64,000 nt of DNA from Alphaproteobacteria bacterium (GTDB lineage Bacteria; Pseudomonadota; Alphaproteobacteria; UBA6615). Within the stretch, counting starts at the first letter, position 1. Each line of letters starts with the position of its first letter. Under the pieces are notes generated by a model, which did not search any database, was not told the origin of the DNA, and worked only from the letters and a program-made list of their open reading frames with translations. Positions 1-9,163 of the stretch are shown in pieces. Position numbers and translations under genes: made by a program. The stretch is taken from contig JAJFJA010000062.1 in the NCBI GenBank assembly GCA_021774445.1, positions 1 to 64,000 on the forward strand. Direction: 5' to 3'.

Positions 1-105
1 ATGGAGGTCGATCCGGAAACCTATGAGGTGCGGGCCGACGGCGAGCTGCTGACCTGCGAACCGGCAACCGAGCTGGCGCTGGCCCAGCGTTATTTCCTGT
101 TCTAG
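1..105 (+). CDS. ureC: Urease alpha subunit, C-terminal end (partial)
   Basis: The window opens inside an open frame that ends at the TAG at 103-105. Its last 34 residues finish with ALAQRYFLF, the usual C-terminus of the nickel-containing catalytic subunit of urease, which hydrolyses urea to ammonia and carbamate in the cytoplasm. The catalytic and nickel-binding residues lie upstream, outside the window. The identification rests on this short tail plus the ureE, ureF and ureG genes that follow directly; ureE starts two bases after the stop. An internal ATG at position 1 is not taken as a start. Confidence 0.85.
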   Translation: MEVDPETYEVRADGELLTCEPATELALAQRYFLF

Positions 106-107
106 CG

Positions 108-575
108 ATGCGGCGCGCGACAGCAGCCTGCCGAGCGGGAACCTGGCCTGAGGCCGAGGCTGTGGCCACGGTGACGCTGGACTATGAGGACCGCTACCGC
201 CGCCGTATCCGTTTGCACGATGACGACGGCATACCATTCCTGCTCGACCTGGCCGAAGCGACCCGGCTGGCAGAGGGCGATGCGCTGGCGGTAACCGAAG
301 GCGGTTATATTCAAGTCCGCGCCGCCGCCGAGCCGGTTGACGACGTGCGTTGCCGCAGCCTGAGCGACACCGCGCGGATGGCCTGGCATATCGGCAATCG
401 CCATGTGCCCGTACAGGTCTTGGCCGACGGCACCCTGCGCATCCGCCACGACCATGTCATCGCTGCCATGGCCCGCCGGCTGGGGGCCGACGTGGAACCG
501 AAGACCGCACCTTTTGCGCCTGAGCCCGGCGCCTATGCCCAAAACAACGGCCACGATCACAGCCATGGCCACTGA
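108..575 (+). CDS. ureE: Urease accessory protein UreE (nickel carrier)
   Basis: This 155-residue protein has the size and layout of UreE, the metallochaperone that hands nickel to the urease apoenzyme via UreG. The N-terminal part carries the LDYEDRYRRRIRL and LDLAEATRLAEGDAL patterns of the family's first domain. The central part has the WHIGNRHVPVQV stretch, whose His residues belong to the dimeric metal site. The protein ends in a His-rich tail, HDHSHGH (residues 149-155), a known extra nickel store in many UreE proteins. The ATG is two bases after the ureC stop, and the 3' end overlaps ureF, so translation is probably coupled. Confidence 0.93.
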   Translation: MRRATAACRAGTWPEAEAVATVTLDYEDRYRRRIRLHDDDGIPFLLDLAEATRLAEGDALAVTEGGYIQVRAAAEPVDDVRCRSLSDTARMAWHIGNRHVPVQVLADGTLRIRHDHVIAAMARRLGADVEPKTAPFAPEPGAYAQNNGHDHSHGH

Positions 576-1272
576 CCTCACCGTTACCGGGGTGGACCTC
601 TTGCGTGTCCTGGCCTGGTTTTCGCCCGCATTCCCGGTGGGCGCGTTCAGCTACTCCCACGGCATCGAGTACGCCGTCGAAGCCGGCTTAGTCGACGGCC
701 GCGACGGGCTCGTCCACTGGGTCGAAGGGGCGGTTACCCGAGGCGCTGGGCGCGTCGACGCCGCGCTGTTCTGTGCCGCTTACACCGCCATCGCCGATGG
801 CGACGAAGCCGATCTTATATGGGCGATCGAGCGCGGCGACACCATGCGAGCGACCCGCGAACTTGCCGTCGAGAGCTTTGGCCAAGGGGAGGCTTTCCTT
901 GAAACGATCCGCGCCACTTGGCCGCAACCCCATCTCGACCGGCTTGTCCAAATCGCCAGTGATCAACAGCGGCGGCTCGCCTATCCCATTGCCGCCGGCG
1001 CCGTCGTCGCGGCTCATGGCGTGCCGCTCGCGGTGGCCTTGCCCGCTTATCTCCATGGCCTGGTGGCCAACCTCATCTCCGCGGGAGTCCGCTTGATTCC
1101 TCTCGGCCAGACCGATGGTCAACGGGCCGTCGCAGCGCTGGAACCGGTCGTGCTGGAAGCGGCGGCCTCTGCTTTGACGCGCCCGCGTGAAGATTTGGGC
1201 TCGGCCGCCCCGATGATCGACTGGGCATCGATGCAACATGAAACCCAATACACAAGGTTATTTCGCTCATGA
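565..1272 (+). CDS. ureF: Urease accessory protein UreF
   Basis: The 235-residue product is UreF, which binds the urease-UreD complex and acts with UreG and UreE in GTP-dependent nickel insertion. The family signature near the N-terminus, [20 protein letters not shown], is intact, followed by the helical body with the conserved GQGEAF segment. The frame is open from further upstream, but only the ATG at 565 puts the signature at the usual distance from the start. It overlaps ureE by 11 bases, and the stop overlaps the ureG start (ATGA). ureD is not in the window and must lie upstream or elsewhere. Confidence 0.92.
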   Translation: MATDLTVTGVDLLRVLAWFSPAFPVGAFSYSHGIEYAVEAGLVDGRDGLVHWVEGAVTRGAGRVDAALFCAAYTAIADGDEADLIWAIERGDTMRATRELAVESFGQGEAFLETIRATWPQPHLDRLVQIASDQQRRLAYPIAAGAVVAAHGVPLAVALPAYLHGLVANLISAGVRLIPLGQTDGQRAVAALEPVVLEAAASALTRPREDLGSAAPMIDWASMQHETQYTRLFRS

Positions 1273-1937
1273 CAAAACCTCTGAGAGTTGGCGTTGGCGG
1301 CCCGGTGGGCACCGGTAAGACCGCGCTCGTGGACGCCTTGTGCAAGTGCCTGCGCGACCGTTTCGAGGTCGCCGCCATCACCAACGATATTTATACCGAG
1401 GAAGACGCGCAGTTTCTGATCCGCTCCGGCGCATTGCCGCGCGAGCGGATCATGGGGGTCGAGACCGGCGGCTGTCCGCACACTGCCATCCGCGAAGACG
1501 CTTCGATCAACCTAGCCGCCATCGCCGAAATGCTCGGCCGCTTCCCGGCCCTGGACCTCATCTTGGTCGAGTCCGGGGGCGATAATCTGGCCGCGACATT
1601 CTCGCCCGAATTAGCCGATCTGACGATTTACGTAATTGACGTGTCGGCCGGCGACAAGATTCCCCGCAAAGGCGGGCCGGGCATTACGCGTTCCGACCTG
1701 CTGGTCATCAATAAGACCGATCTCGCGCCGATGGTCGGCGCCGATCTCGAGGTCATGGACCGCGACGCGCGGCGCATGCGTGGCGAACGTCCGTTTGTGT
1801 TCACCAACCTGAAGACAATGACAGGGATCGACACGATTTTGGACTTTGTCGTCGCAACGGGAGGATTGGGCGTGGGCAAAGCGGCGCTGGAAATACACTC
1901 GGAATTCTCGCCGGTCCGCTATTCCGGCGCTGAATAG
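1269..1937 (+). CDS. ureG: Urease accessory GTPase UreG
   Basis: UreG is the SIMIBI-class GTPase that supplies energy for nickel delivery to urease. The 222-residue protein shows the P-loop GGPVGTGKT (10-18), the nickel-binding Cys-Pro-His motif at 69-71, the [17 protein letters not shown] stretch after the Walker B strand, and the guanine-specificity motif NKTD (148-151). No residue expected for activity is missing. It begins in the ATGA overlap with ureF and closes the urease operon visible here. The 180 bases downstream are increasingly AT-rich and hold a weak stem (AACCC...GGGTT, 1965-1984) without a T tract, so I do not call a terminator. Confidence 0.96.
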   Translation: MTKPLRVGVGGPVGTGKTALVDALCKCLRDRFEVAAITNDIYTEEDAQFLIRSGALPRERIMGVETGGCPHTAIREDASINLAAIAEMLGRFPALDLILVESGGDNLAATFSPELADLTIYVIDVSAGDKIPRKGGPGITRSDLLVINKTDLAPMVGADLEVMDRDARRMRGERPFVFTNLKTMTGIDTILDFVVATGGLGVGKAALEIHSEFSPVRYSGAE

Positions 1938-2118
1938 CGCTTCCTGACGTCCGCTCCCTGTTCAAACCCGATCTGTGTTGGGTTGGGACCCCTGCGTGGG
2001 CACATGCGGGAGGGGAAGCGTCGGATGCCGGCTCCGGGCCGCCTTTCACTAGAAAATTAAAAATTTTAGGTTCCATATTTTAAATTCTTGCGTTACTTTT
2101 TATCGCAGGGAGTTACAG

Positions 2119-2808
2119 GTGACCCAGACCATCGTACGGAACACTATTGGTGAGCAAGTCTTCTCGGAACTGCGTGGCCGCATCGCCGCAGGCCAGCTAA
2201 AGCCGGGGGAGAAGTTGCGTCCCGAGGAGATTGCCAGCGAACTGAATGTTAGCCAAACGCCGGTCAAGGAAGCCCTGCTTCGTCTTGGAGCCGAAGGTCT
2301 GGTGGAGACCGTCCCCCGGCGTGGCACTGTCGTGCGCCGTTTCTCAAGTACCCACACCATCGAACTTTTCGAGGTGCGCGAAATGATCGAGACCTGGGCG
2401 CTTTGGGCCGGCGACGCCGCCGACCGAATTACCCCGGACTTTCTCGACCGGATCGCGGCGACCATAGAGGATCTGGGCAAAGCTGTCGGCGACGGCCGCT
2501 TCACCGATGTTGAGGCCGCCATGGCGGCGGACCGCCGCATGCACCATTTGATCGTTGGCCTCGGCGGTAACAGCATGATGATGGATTGGTACCGACGGGT
2601 CAGTTCGCAAACTGAGTTTATTCGACTGTACGCGTTGGAACCGGAACGCGCGGTTGAAACCGAAGCCGAACACAAAGCCATCTACGCAGCGCTAAAAACT
2701 CGCGATCTTAAGGCCGTACGCCAAGCCATTCACGCGCATTTCGAGTCCGCGTGTGGAAGCCTTCTGCCTGCCGTCGTAAGACGCGAGTCCGACGAAATCG
2801 ACCAGTGA
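2119..2808 (+). CDS. GntR family regulator, FadR/FCD subfamily
   Basis: The 229-residue protein begins with a GntR winged-helix domain: GEQVFSELRGRIAAGQLKPG, then the recognition-helix region ASELNVSQTPVKEALLRL and the wing VPRRGTVV. It continues with an all-helical FCD ligand domain (about 80-220) with the metal-type pattern of DRRMHHLI and HFESA. Start is a GTG with CAGGGAG about seven bases upstream. It sits directly before a four-gene sugar-type ABC importer on the same strand, so it probably senses the imported compound or its catabolite and controls that operon. The effector cannot be read from sequence. Upstream sequence (2047-2100) is strikingly AT-rich and is the likely promoter and operator area. 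Confidence 0.9.
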   Translation: MTQTIVRNTIGEQVFSELRGRIAAGQLKPGEKLRPEEIASELNVSQTPVKEALLRLGAEGLVETVPRRGTVVRRFSSTHTIELFEVREMIETWALWAGDAADRITPDFLDRIAATIEDLGKAVGDGRFTDVEAAMAADRRMHHLIVGLGGNSMMMDWYRRVSSQTEFIRLYALEPERAVETEAEHKAIYAALKTRDLKAVRQAIHAHFESACGSLLPAVVRRESDEIDQ

Positions 2809-2840
2809 AGTAACGAACATCCGTAACTAGGGAGGAAAGA

Positions 2841-3872
2841 ATGAACACCAAGTATTTACGCTTTCTCGCCGGCGCCGCCGGCCTCGCGCTTGTCACGGCG
2901 ACCGGGGCCTCGGCCGCTGAGGGGACACGTGTTGCACTCGTGCCCGGTGGGCCGCACCCGTATTTCGCCGCCTGGGAAGATGGCGGCCGTGACGCCGCCA
3001 AGGATTTTGAGCTCGGCGCCGCCGACTACAAAGTCCCGCCGGATTGGGAACTCAGCCTGCAGAACGAACTCATCGAGAGTCTGGTCTCCCAGGGTTACAA
3101 CTCGTTCCTGGTCTTCCCCGGCGATTCTGTCGGCACCAACAGCACACTGAACGAGCTAGGCGACTTTGGCATTCCTTCTGCCGCCCTTGCCGGTTGTGTC
3201 GAAGAGCCGACCCAAGCTCTGTTTTGTCTCGGGACCGATACCGGCAACTCCGCTTATCTCGGTACGAAGGAGTTAATCAATGCGCTCGGTGGTTCAGGCA
3301 AGATTGCCCATTTCACGGGCTTCTTGGTCGATCCTAATACCCAGCTGCGCATCGACGCGGTCGAGCGTGCCGTCGCCGAGGCAGGTGGCGGCGTCGAGAT
3401 CATTCAGGTGATCGCGGACATCGATGCGCCGGAGCCGGCCGATGAGAAAATCAACGCCTTTCTCGCAGCGCGCGGCAGTGAGGTAGACGGTATCGTAACC
3501 ACCGCCTGGATTCCGGCCGTGGTGGCGTCGACCGCGCTGCGCAATCTTGGCGATAAGCGCATTAAGATGGTCGGCATCGACCATGATCAAGTCGTCCTCG
3601 ATGCCATCAAGGATGGCTTCGTCCATGGTACGATGCTGCAGAACCCCTACGGGCAGGCTTACATCGGCTCCTACGCCATGAACCTGTTGAACGAAGGGTG
3701 CTCCATCAGCGACGACGCACCTTGGGCCACGACGGCGCAAACCTCGAAATTCATTGATAGTGGCACCGCGTTCGTTGGGGCTGACCAGATCGCCAACTAT
3801 CAGGATGCGATGGTAAAGGTCACACAGGAGATCATGACGACCTTCAAGGACGCCTACCTCTCTTGCAAGTAA
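2841..3872 (+). CDS. ABC sugar importer, periplasmic substrate-binding protein
   Basis: A 343-residue exported protein with a Sec signal peptide (about 1-25, ending ATGASA) and a type-1 periplasmic-binding fold of the ribose/xylose/LacI kind. Recognisable pieces are VALVPGGPHPYFAAWEDGG near the N-terminus, FPGDSVGTN, a hinge region around GIPSAAL, and GIDHDQVVLDAIKDGFVHGT near the C-terminus. It should deliver a sugar or sugar-like ligand to the two permeases downstream. Two extra Cys residues around GCVEEPTQALFCLG may form a disulfide. Start ATG has a strong AGGGAGGAAAG ribosome site. A stem-loop after the stop probably raises its level relative to the permeases. Confidence 0.92.
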   Translation: MNTKYLRFLAGAAGLALVTATGASAAEGTRVALVPGGPHPYFAAWEDGGRDAAKDFELGAADYKVPPDWELSLQNELIESLVSQGYNSFLVFPGDSVGTNSTLNELGDFGIPSAALAGCVEEPTQALFCLGTDTGNSAYLGTKELINALGGSGKIAHFTGFLVDPNTQLRIDAVERAVAEAGGGVEIIQVIADIDAPEPADEKINAFLAARGSEVDGIVTTAWIPAVVASTALRNLGDKRIKMVGIDHDQVVLDAIKDGFVHGTMLQNPYGQAYIGSYAMNLLNEGCSISDDAPWATTAQTSKFIDSGTAFVGADQIANYQDAMVKVTQEIMTTFKDAYLSCK

Positions 3873-3880
3873 TCGTGTGA

Positions 3881-3917
3881 TGATGAGGCGGGCCATATGT
3901 TGTGGTCCGCCTCATCA
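3881..3917 (+). promoter_or_regulatory. Intra-operon stem-loop after binding-protein gene
   Basis: TGATGAGGCGGGCC at 3881-3894 can pair over all 14 bases with GGTCCGCCTCATCA at 3904-3917 (one G-U pair) around a 9-base loop. No T tract follows, so it is more likely an mRNA-stabilising or partially terminating hairpin than a full terminator. Such structures between binding-protein and permease genes are known to give excess binding protein. Confidence 0.7.
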
Positions 3918-3953
3918 CTAACGGTCCCTTGATCCGTGACCACGGATACCCCC

Positions 3954-4946
3954 ATGACAAATCATCGGCGCCCCGTCGCTATCCTGTTCTCGTCCAATCA
4001 GTTTGGCCTGCTGCTTGTCGTGATTGGCTTTGTCCTGGCCTTCACCTTCGGCACCCAGGGCTTCGCGTCGAAATTCAACTTGTTCACCCTGGGCCGGGTC
4101 GTCGCGATCGATGTTATGATCGGCTACGCGATGATGGTCGTCCTCGTTACCGGCGGCCTGAATCTTGCGGTCGGGGCGATTGGCGTGGCCTCGGTAATGT
4201 TTGGCGGTTGGTTGATGGAGGTCGTCGGTCTGCATCCGTTGATCGCCGTCCCCGTTACCATCGGATTTGGCGCGTCCCTCGGCTGGATCAACGGTTATGC
4301 CAGCGTCCGCAGCGGCGTCCATAGTTTCATTATTACCCTGGCCACGATGAGCATTTTCTTCGGCGCCATGATCGTCCTGACGGGCGCCCAGCCGTTCCGC
4401 GCGCTGCCCCAGGAATTTATCCAGTTCGGTAAGATGCGCGTTTTCGGTATCGTGTCTCCACTGTTGTTTGTCACGTTGGCGGTGACGGTTCTACTGGTCT
4501 ACGTGTTCAGCTACAGCAGTTTCGGCCGCAAGATTCTGGCCGCCGGTGCAAGTCCGGCGGCCGCCGAGCTGTCCGGCGTGCCGGTCGGGCGTATGTTCAT
4601 CTACGGCCACGCCATATCCGGCGCGCTGGCGTGCGTCGCCGGTCTCATGCTGACCATGCGCAATGGCGCGGCTCTGCCGTCGATGGCGGGGCAACTCGGC
4701 GCCGATTGGCTCTTACCGTCCTTCCTGGCCCCGGTACTTGGCGGGACGCTTCTTACCGGTGGCGTCGTTTCGGTAATTGGCACCCTGTTAGGAGCGGTTT
4801 TGGTGACTATCATAAACAACGGCCTGCTGCTGCTGCAGATTGGCGAGTTTTGGGTCCAGATGTTCCTCGGGCTGATCCTTTTGGCGGCCGTCGTGCTCGA
4901 CCGCCTGCGCAGTGTCCTGGCCGAGCGCCGTAGGGCGACGGCGTGA
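3954..4946 (+). CDS. ABC sugar importer, permease 1
   Basis: An inner-membrane permease of the RbsC/BPD_transp_2 family, about 330 residues with 8-10 hydrophobic segments. The family-typical stretches are VTGGLNLAVGAIGV (the usual TGGIDLSVG motif), GWINGYASVRSGVHSFIITLATM, and GASPAAAELSGVPVGR, which contacts the ATPase. I chose ATG 3954; a GTG at 3936 in the same frame would add six residues, and neither has a convincing ribosome site, perhaps because the upstream stem-loop matters. It pairs with the second permease, whose start overlaps this stop as TGATG. Confidence 0.9.
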   Translation: MTNHRRPVAILFSSNQFGLLLVVIGFVLAFTFGTQGFASKFNLFTLGRVVAIDVMIGYAMMVVLVTGGLNLAVGAIGVASVMFGGWLMEVVGLHPLIAVPVTIGFGASLGWINGYASVRSGVHSFIITLATMSIFFGAMIVLTGAQPFRALPQEFIQFGKMRVFGIVSPLLFVTLAVTVLLVYVFSYSSFGRKILAAGASPAAAELSGVPVGRMFIYGHAISGALACVAGLMLTMRNGAALPSMAGQLGADWLLPSFLAPVLGGTLLTGGVVSVIGTLLGAVLVTIINNGLLLLQIGEFWVQMFLGLILLAAVVLDRLRSVLAERRRATA

Positions 4947-5929
4947 TGCGCGGCGCCTGGGAAAACCTCCGCCGTACCGAGTGGTTTGGCCTGCTGCTCA
5001 TTGCGATCGTCGGGGCCCTTATCCTCGCGGCCGTCAAGCAGTCCTTCCTGTCCACCTTCAACGTCTACGTGATGTTGTTGGGTTTCTCCATTTCGATCAT
5101 GGTCTCCATGTCCCAGATGGTCATCATTGCTATCGGGCAAATGAACCTGTCTGTCGGCGCCATCGGCGGCCTGGTGGCCATCTCCTTTGCCGGCTTCATG
5201 GAGGTTTGGGGTTTGCCGATCCCGTTAGCGATCCTCGCCGGCCTCGCCATCGGCGTCCTTTGTGGCTTTCTCAATGGCATCCTTACGGTGATCACCGGCA
5301 TAACCGCTTTCATCATCACCTTGGCCACACTATCGATCTTCAAGGGCATCAACCTCGGCATCACCGAAGCACAGCCTTTCTATGAGGTGCCGGCGGTCGT
5401 GAAATGGTTTGGCAACGCCAGCATTGGCCCGATACCGTATCTTGTAATTCTGCCGATCTTGGCGGCGATTGCGATGTGGTATCTGATGAACAGGGCGGTC
5501 ATCGGCCGCCAGATGCTGGCTGTTGGCGGCAACGCCCATGCGGCGGGATTGTCGGGCATTTCCGTCGGCCGTACGGTCGTCGCGGCGCACGCCATCTCCG
5601 GCGGATTGGCGGCCATCGCCGGCATGCTGGTGGTCGCGCGCCTGCAGATCGGCCAACCGACCATTGGCGATGATTGGCTGATCATCTCCTTTGCGGCCCC
5701 GGTAATTGGCGGCGCTGTTTTGACCGGCGGCCACGTCTCGGTTATCGGCACCTGCCTGGGCGTCATAATCGTGACCCTTGTCAGCAACGCCCTGGTGCTC
5801 CTCGCAATCGATCCGTTCTTCGTCCAGCTCTTGCTGGGCGCCCTGATTCTCGGCGCGGTGGGGCTGAATCGCTATCGTGAAGTCAAAGCCGAGGCTCACC
5901 GTGGTCGGACCCAAGAGGCCCACGCATGA
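4946..5929 (+). CDS. ABC sugar importer, permease 2
   Basis: A second RbsC-family integral membrane permease, about 327 residues. It carries IGQMNLSVGAIGGLVAI, GFLNGILTVITGITAFIITL and the coupling-loop region GGNAHAAGLSGISVGR, each aligned with the same place in the preceding gene, so the importer probably uses a permease heterodimer. The start is the ATG in the TGATG overlap with the previous gene; a GTG one codon earlier is possible. The 3' end overlaps the ATPase gene (ATGA). Ligand unknown. Confidence 0.91.
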   Translation: MRGAWENLRRTEWFGLLLIAIVGALILAAVKQSFLSTFNVYVMLLGFSISIMVSMSQMVIIAIGQMNLSVGAIGGLVAISFAGFMEVWGLPIPLAILAGLAIGVLCGFLNGILTVITGITAFIITLATLSIFKGINLGITEAQPFYEVPAVVKWFGNASIGPIPYLVILPILAAIAMWYLMNRAVIGRQMLAVGGNAHAAGLSGISVGRTVVAAHAISGGLAAIAGMLVVARLQIGQPTIGDDWLIISFAAPVIGGAVLTGGHVSVIGTCLGVIIVTLVSNALVLLAIDPFFVQLLLGALILGAVGLNRYREVKAEAHRGRTQEAHA

Positions 5930-7476
5930 CGGATGCGTTTTTGGAGGTCCGCGGCGCGACCAAAGACTTCCCTGGCGTCCGCGCTCTTGACGATGTCTCC
6001 ATGCGGCTTGAGCCCGGCCAGATTCATGCGTTGCTTGGCGAGAACGGCGCTGGCAAATCGACGCTCATCAAGATCCTGACCGGCGTATATCAACCTGACT
6101 CCGGCGAAGTACGGCTATACGGCGAACGTCAGCGTTTCCAGACGCCGCGTGACGCAATCGCCGCCGGTATCGGTGTTGTACATCAGGAGCGAAATCTGAT
6201 TAACCGGTTCAGTGTCGGCGAGAACATCCTCTTGGAGAATCTGCCGACCAAGTCCGGCCTCGTGGACTATGCCGCCATTTTCGAACAGGCCCAGCCGTGG
6301 CTCGACGCCCTCGACCTTCATGTCGATCCGCGAACGCCGGTATTGCAACTCAGCGCTGCCCAAATGCAGTTGGTCGAAATCGCCAAAGCCTTGTCCTTGC
6401 AGACAAAGATACTGCTTATGGACGAACCGACCGGGTCTATCACGCCCCATGAGACGGAGGTGCTGTTCAATCTCTTGCGCAAACTGCGCGACGACGGCGT
6501 GTCTATCGTCTTCGTCAGTCACAAACTGGAAGAAGTATTCGCCCTATGCGACCGCGTCACCGTGCTGCGCGACGGACGTAATGCCTGTGAATCGCGCCCG
6601 CTTGCCGGATTGCGCCGCGCCGACATCGTGAAGCTGATGATCGGCCGCGACGAGCAGATCGGGCGGTTTGGCGAGAAAGTCATTCATCGCGACCGGCCGG
6701 CGCTGGTCTTGCAAGGCGTCGCAACCGGACGGGGCCACCGAGACATCAACCTGACCCTTAACAAGGGCGAAATCGTCGGCCTATACGGCCTGATCGGTTC
6801 CGGCCGCACTGAATTGGCCAAAGCCATCATCGGCGCTGAGCGTTTGACCGCTGGACACATAGAGGTCAGTGGCCGGCGTGCAAACATCCGGAACGTGACC
6901 GAAGCGCTCCGACGATATCGCATCGGCTATGTTAGCGAGGATCGTAAGCGCGAAGGCCTGATATTGATCCACACGGTTCTGCGCAACGTCGGCATTACGA
7001 TCTGGGACCGCGTCGCCCGCGTGCTGGGCTTCACCACAGAGCGGATCGAGTCCGCCAGCGCTCTTCCCTACATCAAGCGCCTTGAGGTGCGCACCCCTTC
7101 GGTGCATCAGACCGTAGGCAACCTGTCGGGCGGCAACCAGCAGAAGGTCAGCGTCGCCAAGTGGCTTGCCGCCGAGGCCGAGATACTGATCATCGATGAG
7201 CCGACGATTGGTATCGACATTAAGACCAAGACCTATCTTCACGAGCTTATCTGGGGCTTGGCTGCCGACGGCGCCGCTATTTTGCTGATTTCCAGCGACA
7301 TGCCGGAAATGATCGCCCTGGCCGATCGCATTGTGGTCATGAATGATTTCGCCGTTGTCGGCGAAGTCCAAAACACGCGTGACTATGACGAGGTCAGTCA
7401 CCGGATCATGGCCCATATCCATGATCCGTCGGAGGATGCCGTGCCTGCGCCTACAGCCGCGGCTGCCATTGCGTAG
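5926..7476 (+). CDS. ABC sugar importer, double ATP-binding protein
   Basis: A 516-residue cytoplasmic ATPase of the RbsA/MglA class with two fused nucleotide-binding domains. Domain 1 has Walker A GENGAGKST (38-46), signature LSAAQ (142-146), Walker B with DEPTG (166-170) and the SHKLEE switch. Domain 2 has a degenerate Walker A, GLIGSGRTE (288-296, Arg in place of Lys), signature LSGGNQQ (400-406) and DEPT (424-427). The degenerate second P-loop is normal for this class. It is the last gene of the GntR-linked operon and is convergent with chrR. Confidence 0.94.
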   Translation: MTDAFLEVRGATKDFPGVRALDDVSMRLEPGQIHALLGENGAGKSTLIKILTGVYQPDSGEVRLYGERQRFQTPRDAIAAGIGVVHQERNLINRFSVGENILLENLPTKSGLVDYAAIFEQAQPWLDALDLHVDPRTPVLQLSAAQMQLVEIAKALSLQTKILLMDEPTGSITPHETEVLFNLLRKLRDDGVSIVFVSHKLEEVFALCDRVTVLRDGRNACESRPLAGLRRADIVKLMIGRDEQIGRFGEKVIHRDRPALVLQGVATGRGHRDINLTLNKGEIVGLYGLIGSGRTELAKAIIGAERLTAGHIEVSGRRANIRNVTEALRRYRIGYVSEDRKREGLILIHTVLRNVGITIWDRVARVLGFTTERIESASALPYIKRLEVRTPSVHQTVGNLSGGNQQKVSVAKWLAAEAEILIIDEPTIGIDIKTKTYLHELIWGLAADGAAILLISSDMPEMIALADRIVVMNDFAVVGEVQNTRDYDEVSHRIMAHIHDPSEDAVPAPTAAAAIA

Positions 7477-7557
7477 CGGCGGCGGTGCCGATAGCAGGGA
7501 AGGGGCGACCGGTTCAATTTTTCCCAAGGGCCCGCTGAATCAGGCCGACCAGTCCGG

Positions 7558-8181
7558 TCACCAGCACTTTTCCATCGGCAACACCGAAAAGCACAGGCAA
7601 TCCTCATCATCGTCCATGACCGGGTGGTGTGTCACACCCGGTGGCACGGCCAACAGGTCGCCCCGACGAAAATGTCCGTGCTGATCCGTCATCCCACCCG
7701 CGAGAACGAGGGTCAGCTCGGTTCCTCTATGGCTGTGGCGCGGTATCGCACGACCGGCGCGCACGTGCATCAGGTACACTGCCGCCCCATGGTCGTCCAT
7801 GTTGGCGAGATCGACGACGGAAATCCAAGGCAATGGTCGGCGCCACGACAAGTCGCCCTTAGGAACTGCTGCCATCGCGCGCAGCGGCGCGGGCACCAGT
7901 TGCGCCCATTCCGAATCCGCCTCCGGCGGCGGCGCGACCATCGATACTGGCGCCGGTTCGTCCAACCGCGCCAGAACGCCTGTCAGCCCGTCCTCGGTAA
8001 TCGACGCGCCTTCCAGTTCTTCCAGGATCTCGCCGCCTACCATCTCAAGATCGGCGGCGGCGTCTCGGCAACGGGGACAAAGCGTCAGATGCGCCGCCAT
8101 GACAACCTCCGCCGGGTAGGACAGTGCCCCGGTGACATAGCCGAGCAGAAGCTCGTCGTCGGGATGGTGATGAGTCGTCAT
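7558..8181 (-). CDS. chrR: ChrR-type zinc anti-sigma factor with cupin domain
   Basis: A 207-residue anti-sigma factor. The N-terminal zinc anti-sigma domain has His6, His31, Cys35 and Cys38 (HLTLCPRC), the ligand set described for Rhodobacter sphaeroides ChrR. The C-terminal half is a cupin with HSHRGTE (His149, His151, Glu155) and His185, the second zinc site of that family. It should hold the neighbouring sigma factor inactive until singlet oxygen or related oxidants act on the cupin domain. Its start overlaps the sigma gene stop (ATGA). All zinc ligands being present argues for a functional switch. Confidence 0.92.
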   Translation of the reverse strand: MTTHHHPDDELLLGYVTGALSYPAEVVMAAHLTLCPRCRDAAADLEMVGGEILEELEGASITEDGLTGVLARLDEPAPVSMVAPPPEADSEWAQLVPAPLRAMAAVPKGDLSWRRPLPWISVVDLANMDDHGAAVYLMHVRAGRAIPRHSHRGTELTLVLAGGMTDQHGHFRRGDLLAVPPGVTHHPVMDDDEDCLCFSVLPMEKCW

Positions 8182-8765
8182 GGCGCCTCTCCCATGGCGC
8201 CCCGTAACCGCGCCAGTCCCAAACGGGTCCGCGACTTCACCGTCCCCAAAGGCAGGTTCAGCTCTTCTGCGACCAGACTTTGCGATTTGCCCTGGAAGTA
8301 GGAGAAGCGCAACACTTCAGCTTGTTCTGTGGGTAAGGCGTCGAGGGCGTCCAGCAAGCGGCCCGCCCGCCGCTCGTTGTCGATTAAAGCTTCGACCTCC
8401 GGATGTTCTGCTTGCTCCAAGGCTGGGTCTTGTGGATCGACCTCGGCGCGTTTTTGCTTCCGCATACCGTCGATGACGCGATTGCGCGCGATCGCATAGA
8501 TCCATGTCGAGACGGCGGCTCGTGTTGGATCGTAGCTACGCGCGCGGCGCCACACCGCCAACATGACTTCCTGGGCGACCTCGTCGGCACCCGAACGTTC
8601 CACCCCCATGCGCACGGCCAAGGTTGTGACTTTCGGTGTATAGTGGCGGTAAAGCTCTGAGAAAGCGCCGCGATCCCGACGCTCCGCAACGGCGATAAGC
8701 AGCGCGACAAATCCCTCTGACTGGTTTGTGGCCTGTTTCAGCGTTCCGACCTGCCCATTCCCCAT
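8178..8765 (-). CDS. rpoE: ECF sigma factor, RpoE/ChrR-associated group
   Basis: A 195-residue ECF sigma factor. Region 2 covers FSELYRHYTPKVTTLAVRMG, the DEVAQEVMLAVW core-binding helix and the TWIYAIARNRVID -10 recognition helix. Region 4 has LPTEQAEVLRFSYFQGKSQS and the recognition helix LPLGTVKSRTRLGLARLR. The overlap with chrR and the zinc-ligand pattern of that partner place it with the sigma factors that answer singlet oxygen in alphaproteobacteria. I did not find a clear TGATC-type autoregulatory promoter upstream, so how it is transcribed is open. Confidence 0.92.
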   Translation of the reverse strand: MGNGQVGTLKQATNQSEGFVALLIAVAERRDRGAFSELYRHYTPKVTTLAVRMGVERSGADEVAQEVMLAVWRRARSYDPTRAAVSTWIYAIARNRVIDGMRKQKRAEVDPQDPALEQAEHPEVEALIDNERRAGRLLDALDALPTEQAEVLRFSYFQGKSQSLVAEELNLPLGTVKSRTRLGLARLRGAMGEAP

Positions 8766-9163
8766 CCGGTGCCCGCGAATGCAAGACCCTATGGCCTAAT
8801 GTCAACGCATCGCACCGTCTGTCAAGACCGGAATGACATGCCTTTTGCACTCACGGCGAACCGCACTGCGATGCCACAACGGGCATCTGGGTTGCAAGGT
8901 GGCAAAGCGCGGCCCGAACCGGCCACACCATATCTGCGTCTCTGCCATCGAACCTCGGGAACCAGGCATGGAGGGATACCCAAACAAAGTAGTTACACCG
9001 ACATATCAGCGCTGAATGGTGGTCGTCCGACGCTTTTGTTTTGCACCAAAATGATACGAACGCTCATTTGTTGACCACTCATGAGTATAGCTTCAGTCAC
9101 AGTGAATAGCGGCAAAGGTTTAGGATAGTATTCGCCGCAAGATTCACTTAGGTCGCCAATACC
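8766..9163. other. Intergenic region between divergent rpoE and decarboxylase genes
   Basis: These 398 bases separate two divergent starts and must hold both promoters. I see a perfect 10-base palindrome ACTCATGAGT at 9077-9086 and, next to it, TTCAGTCACAGTGAA at 9091-9105, which is close to an inverted repeat. Either could be an operator for the decarboxylase unit. No convincing open frame, RNA gene or standard -35/-10 pair is visible. Confidence 0.4.

Noticed and set aside
403-564. Longer N-terminus for UreF
   Set aside because: The extension is read out of frame through ureE and lies before the normal UreF start.
1965-1984. Terminator after ureG
   Set aside because: Only a five-base stem with a ten-base loop and no T tract.
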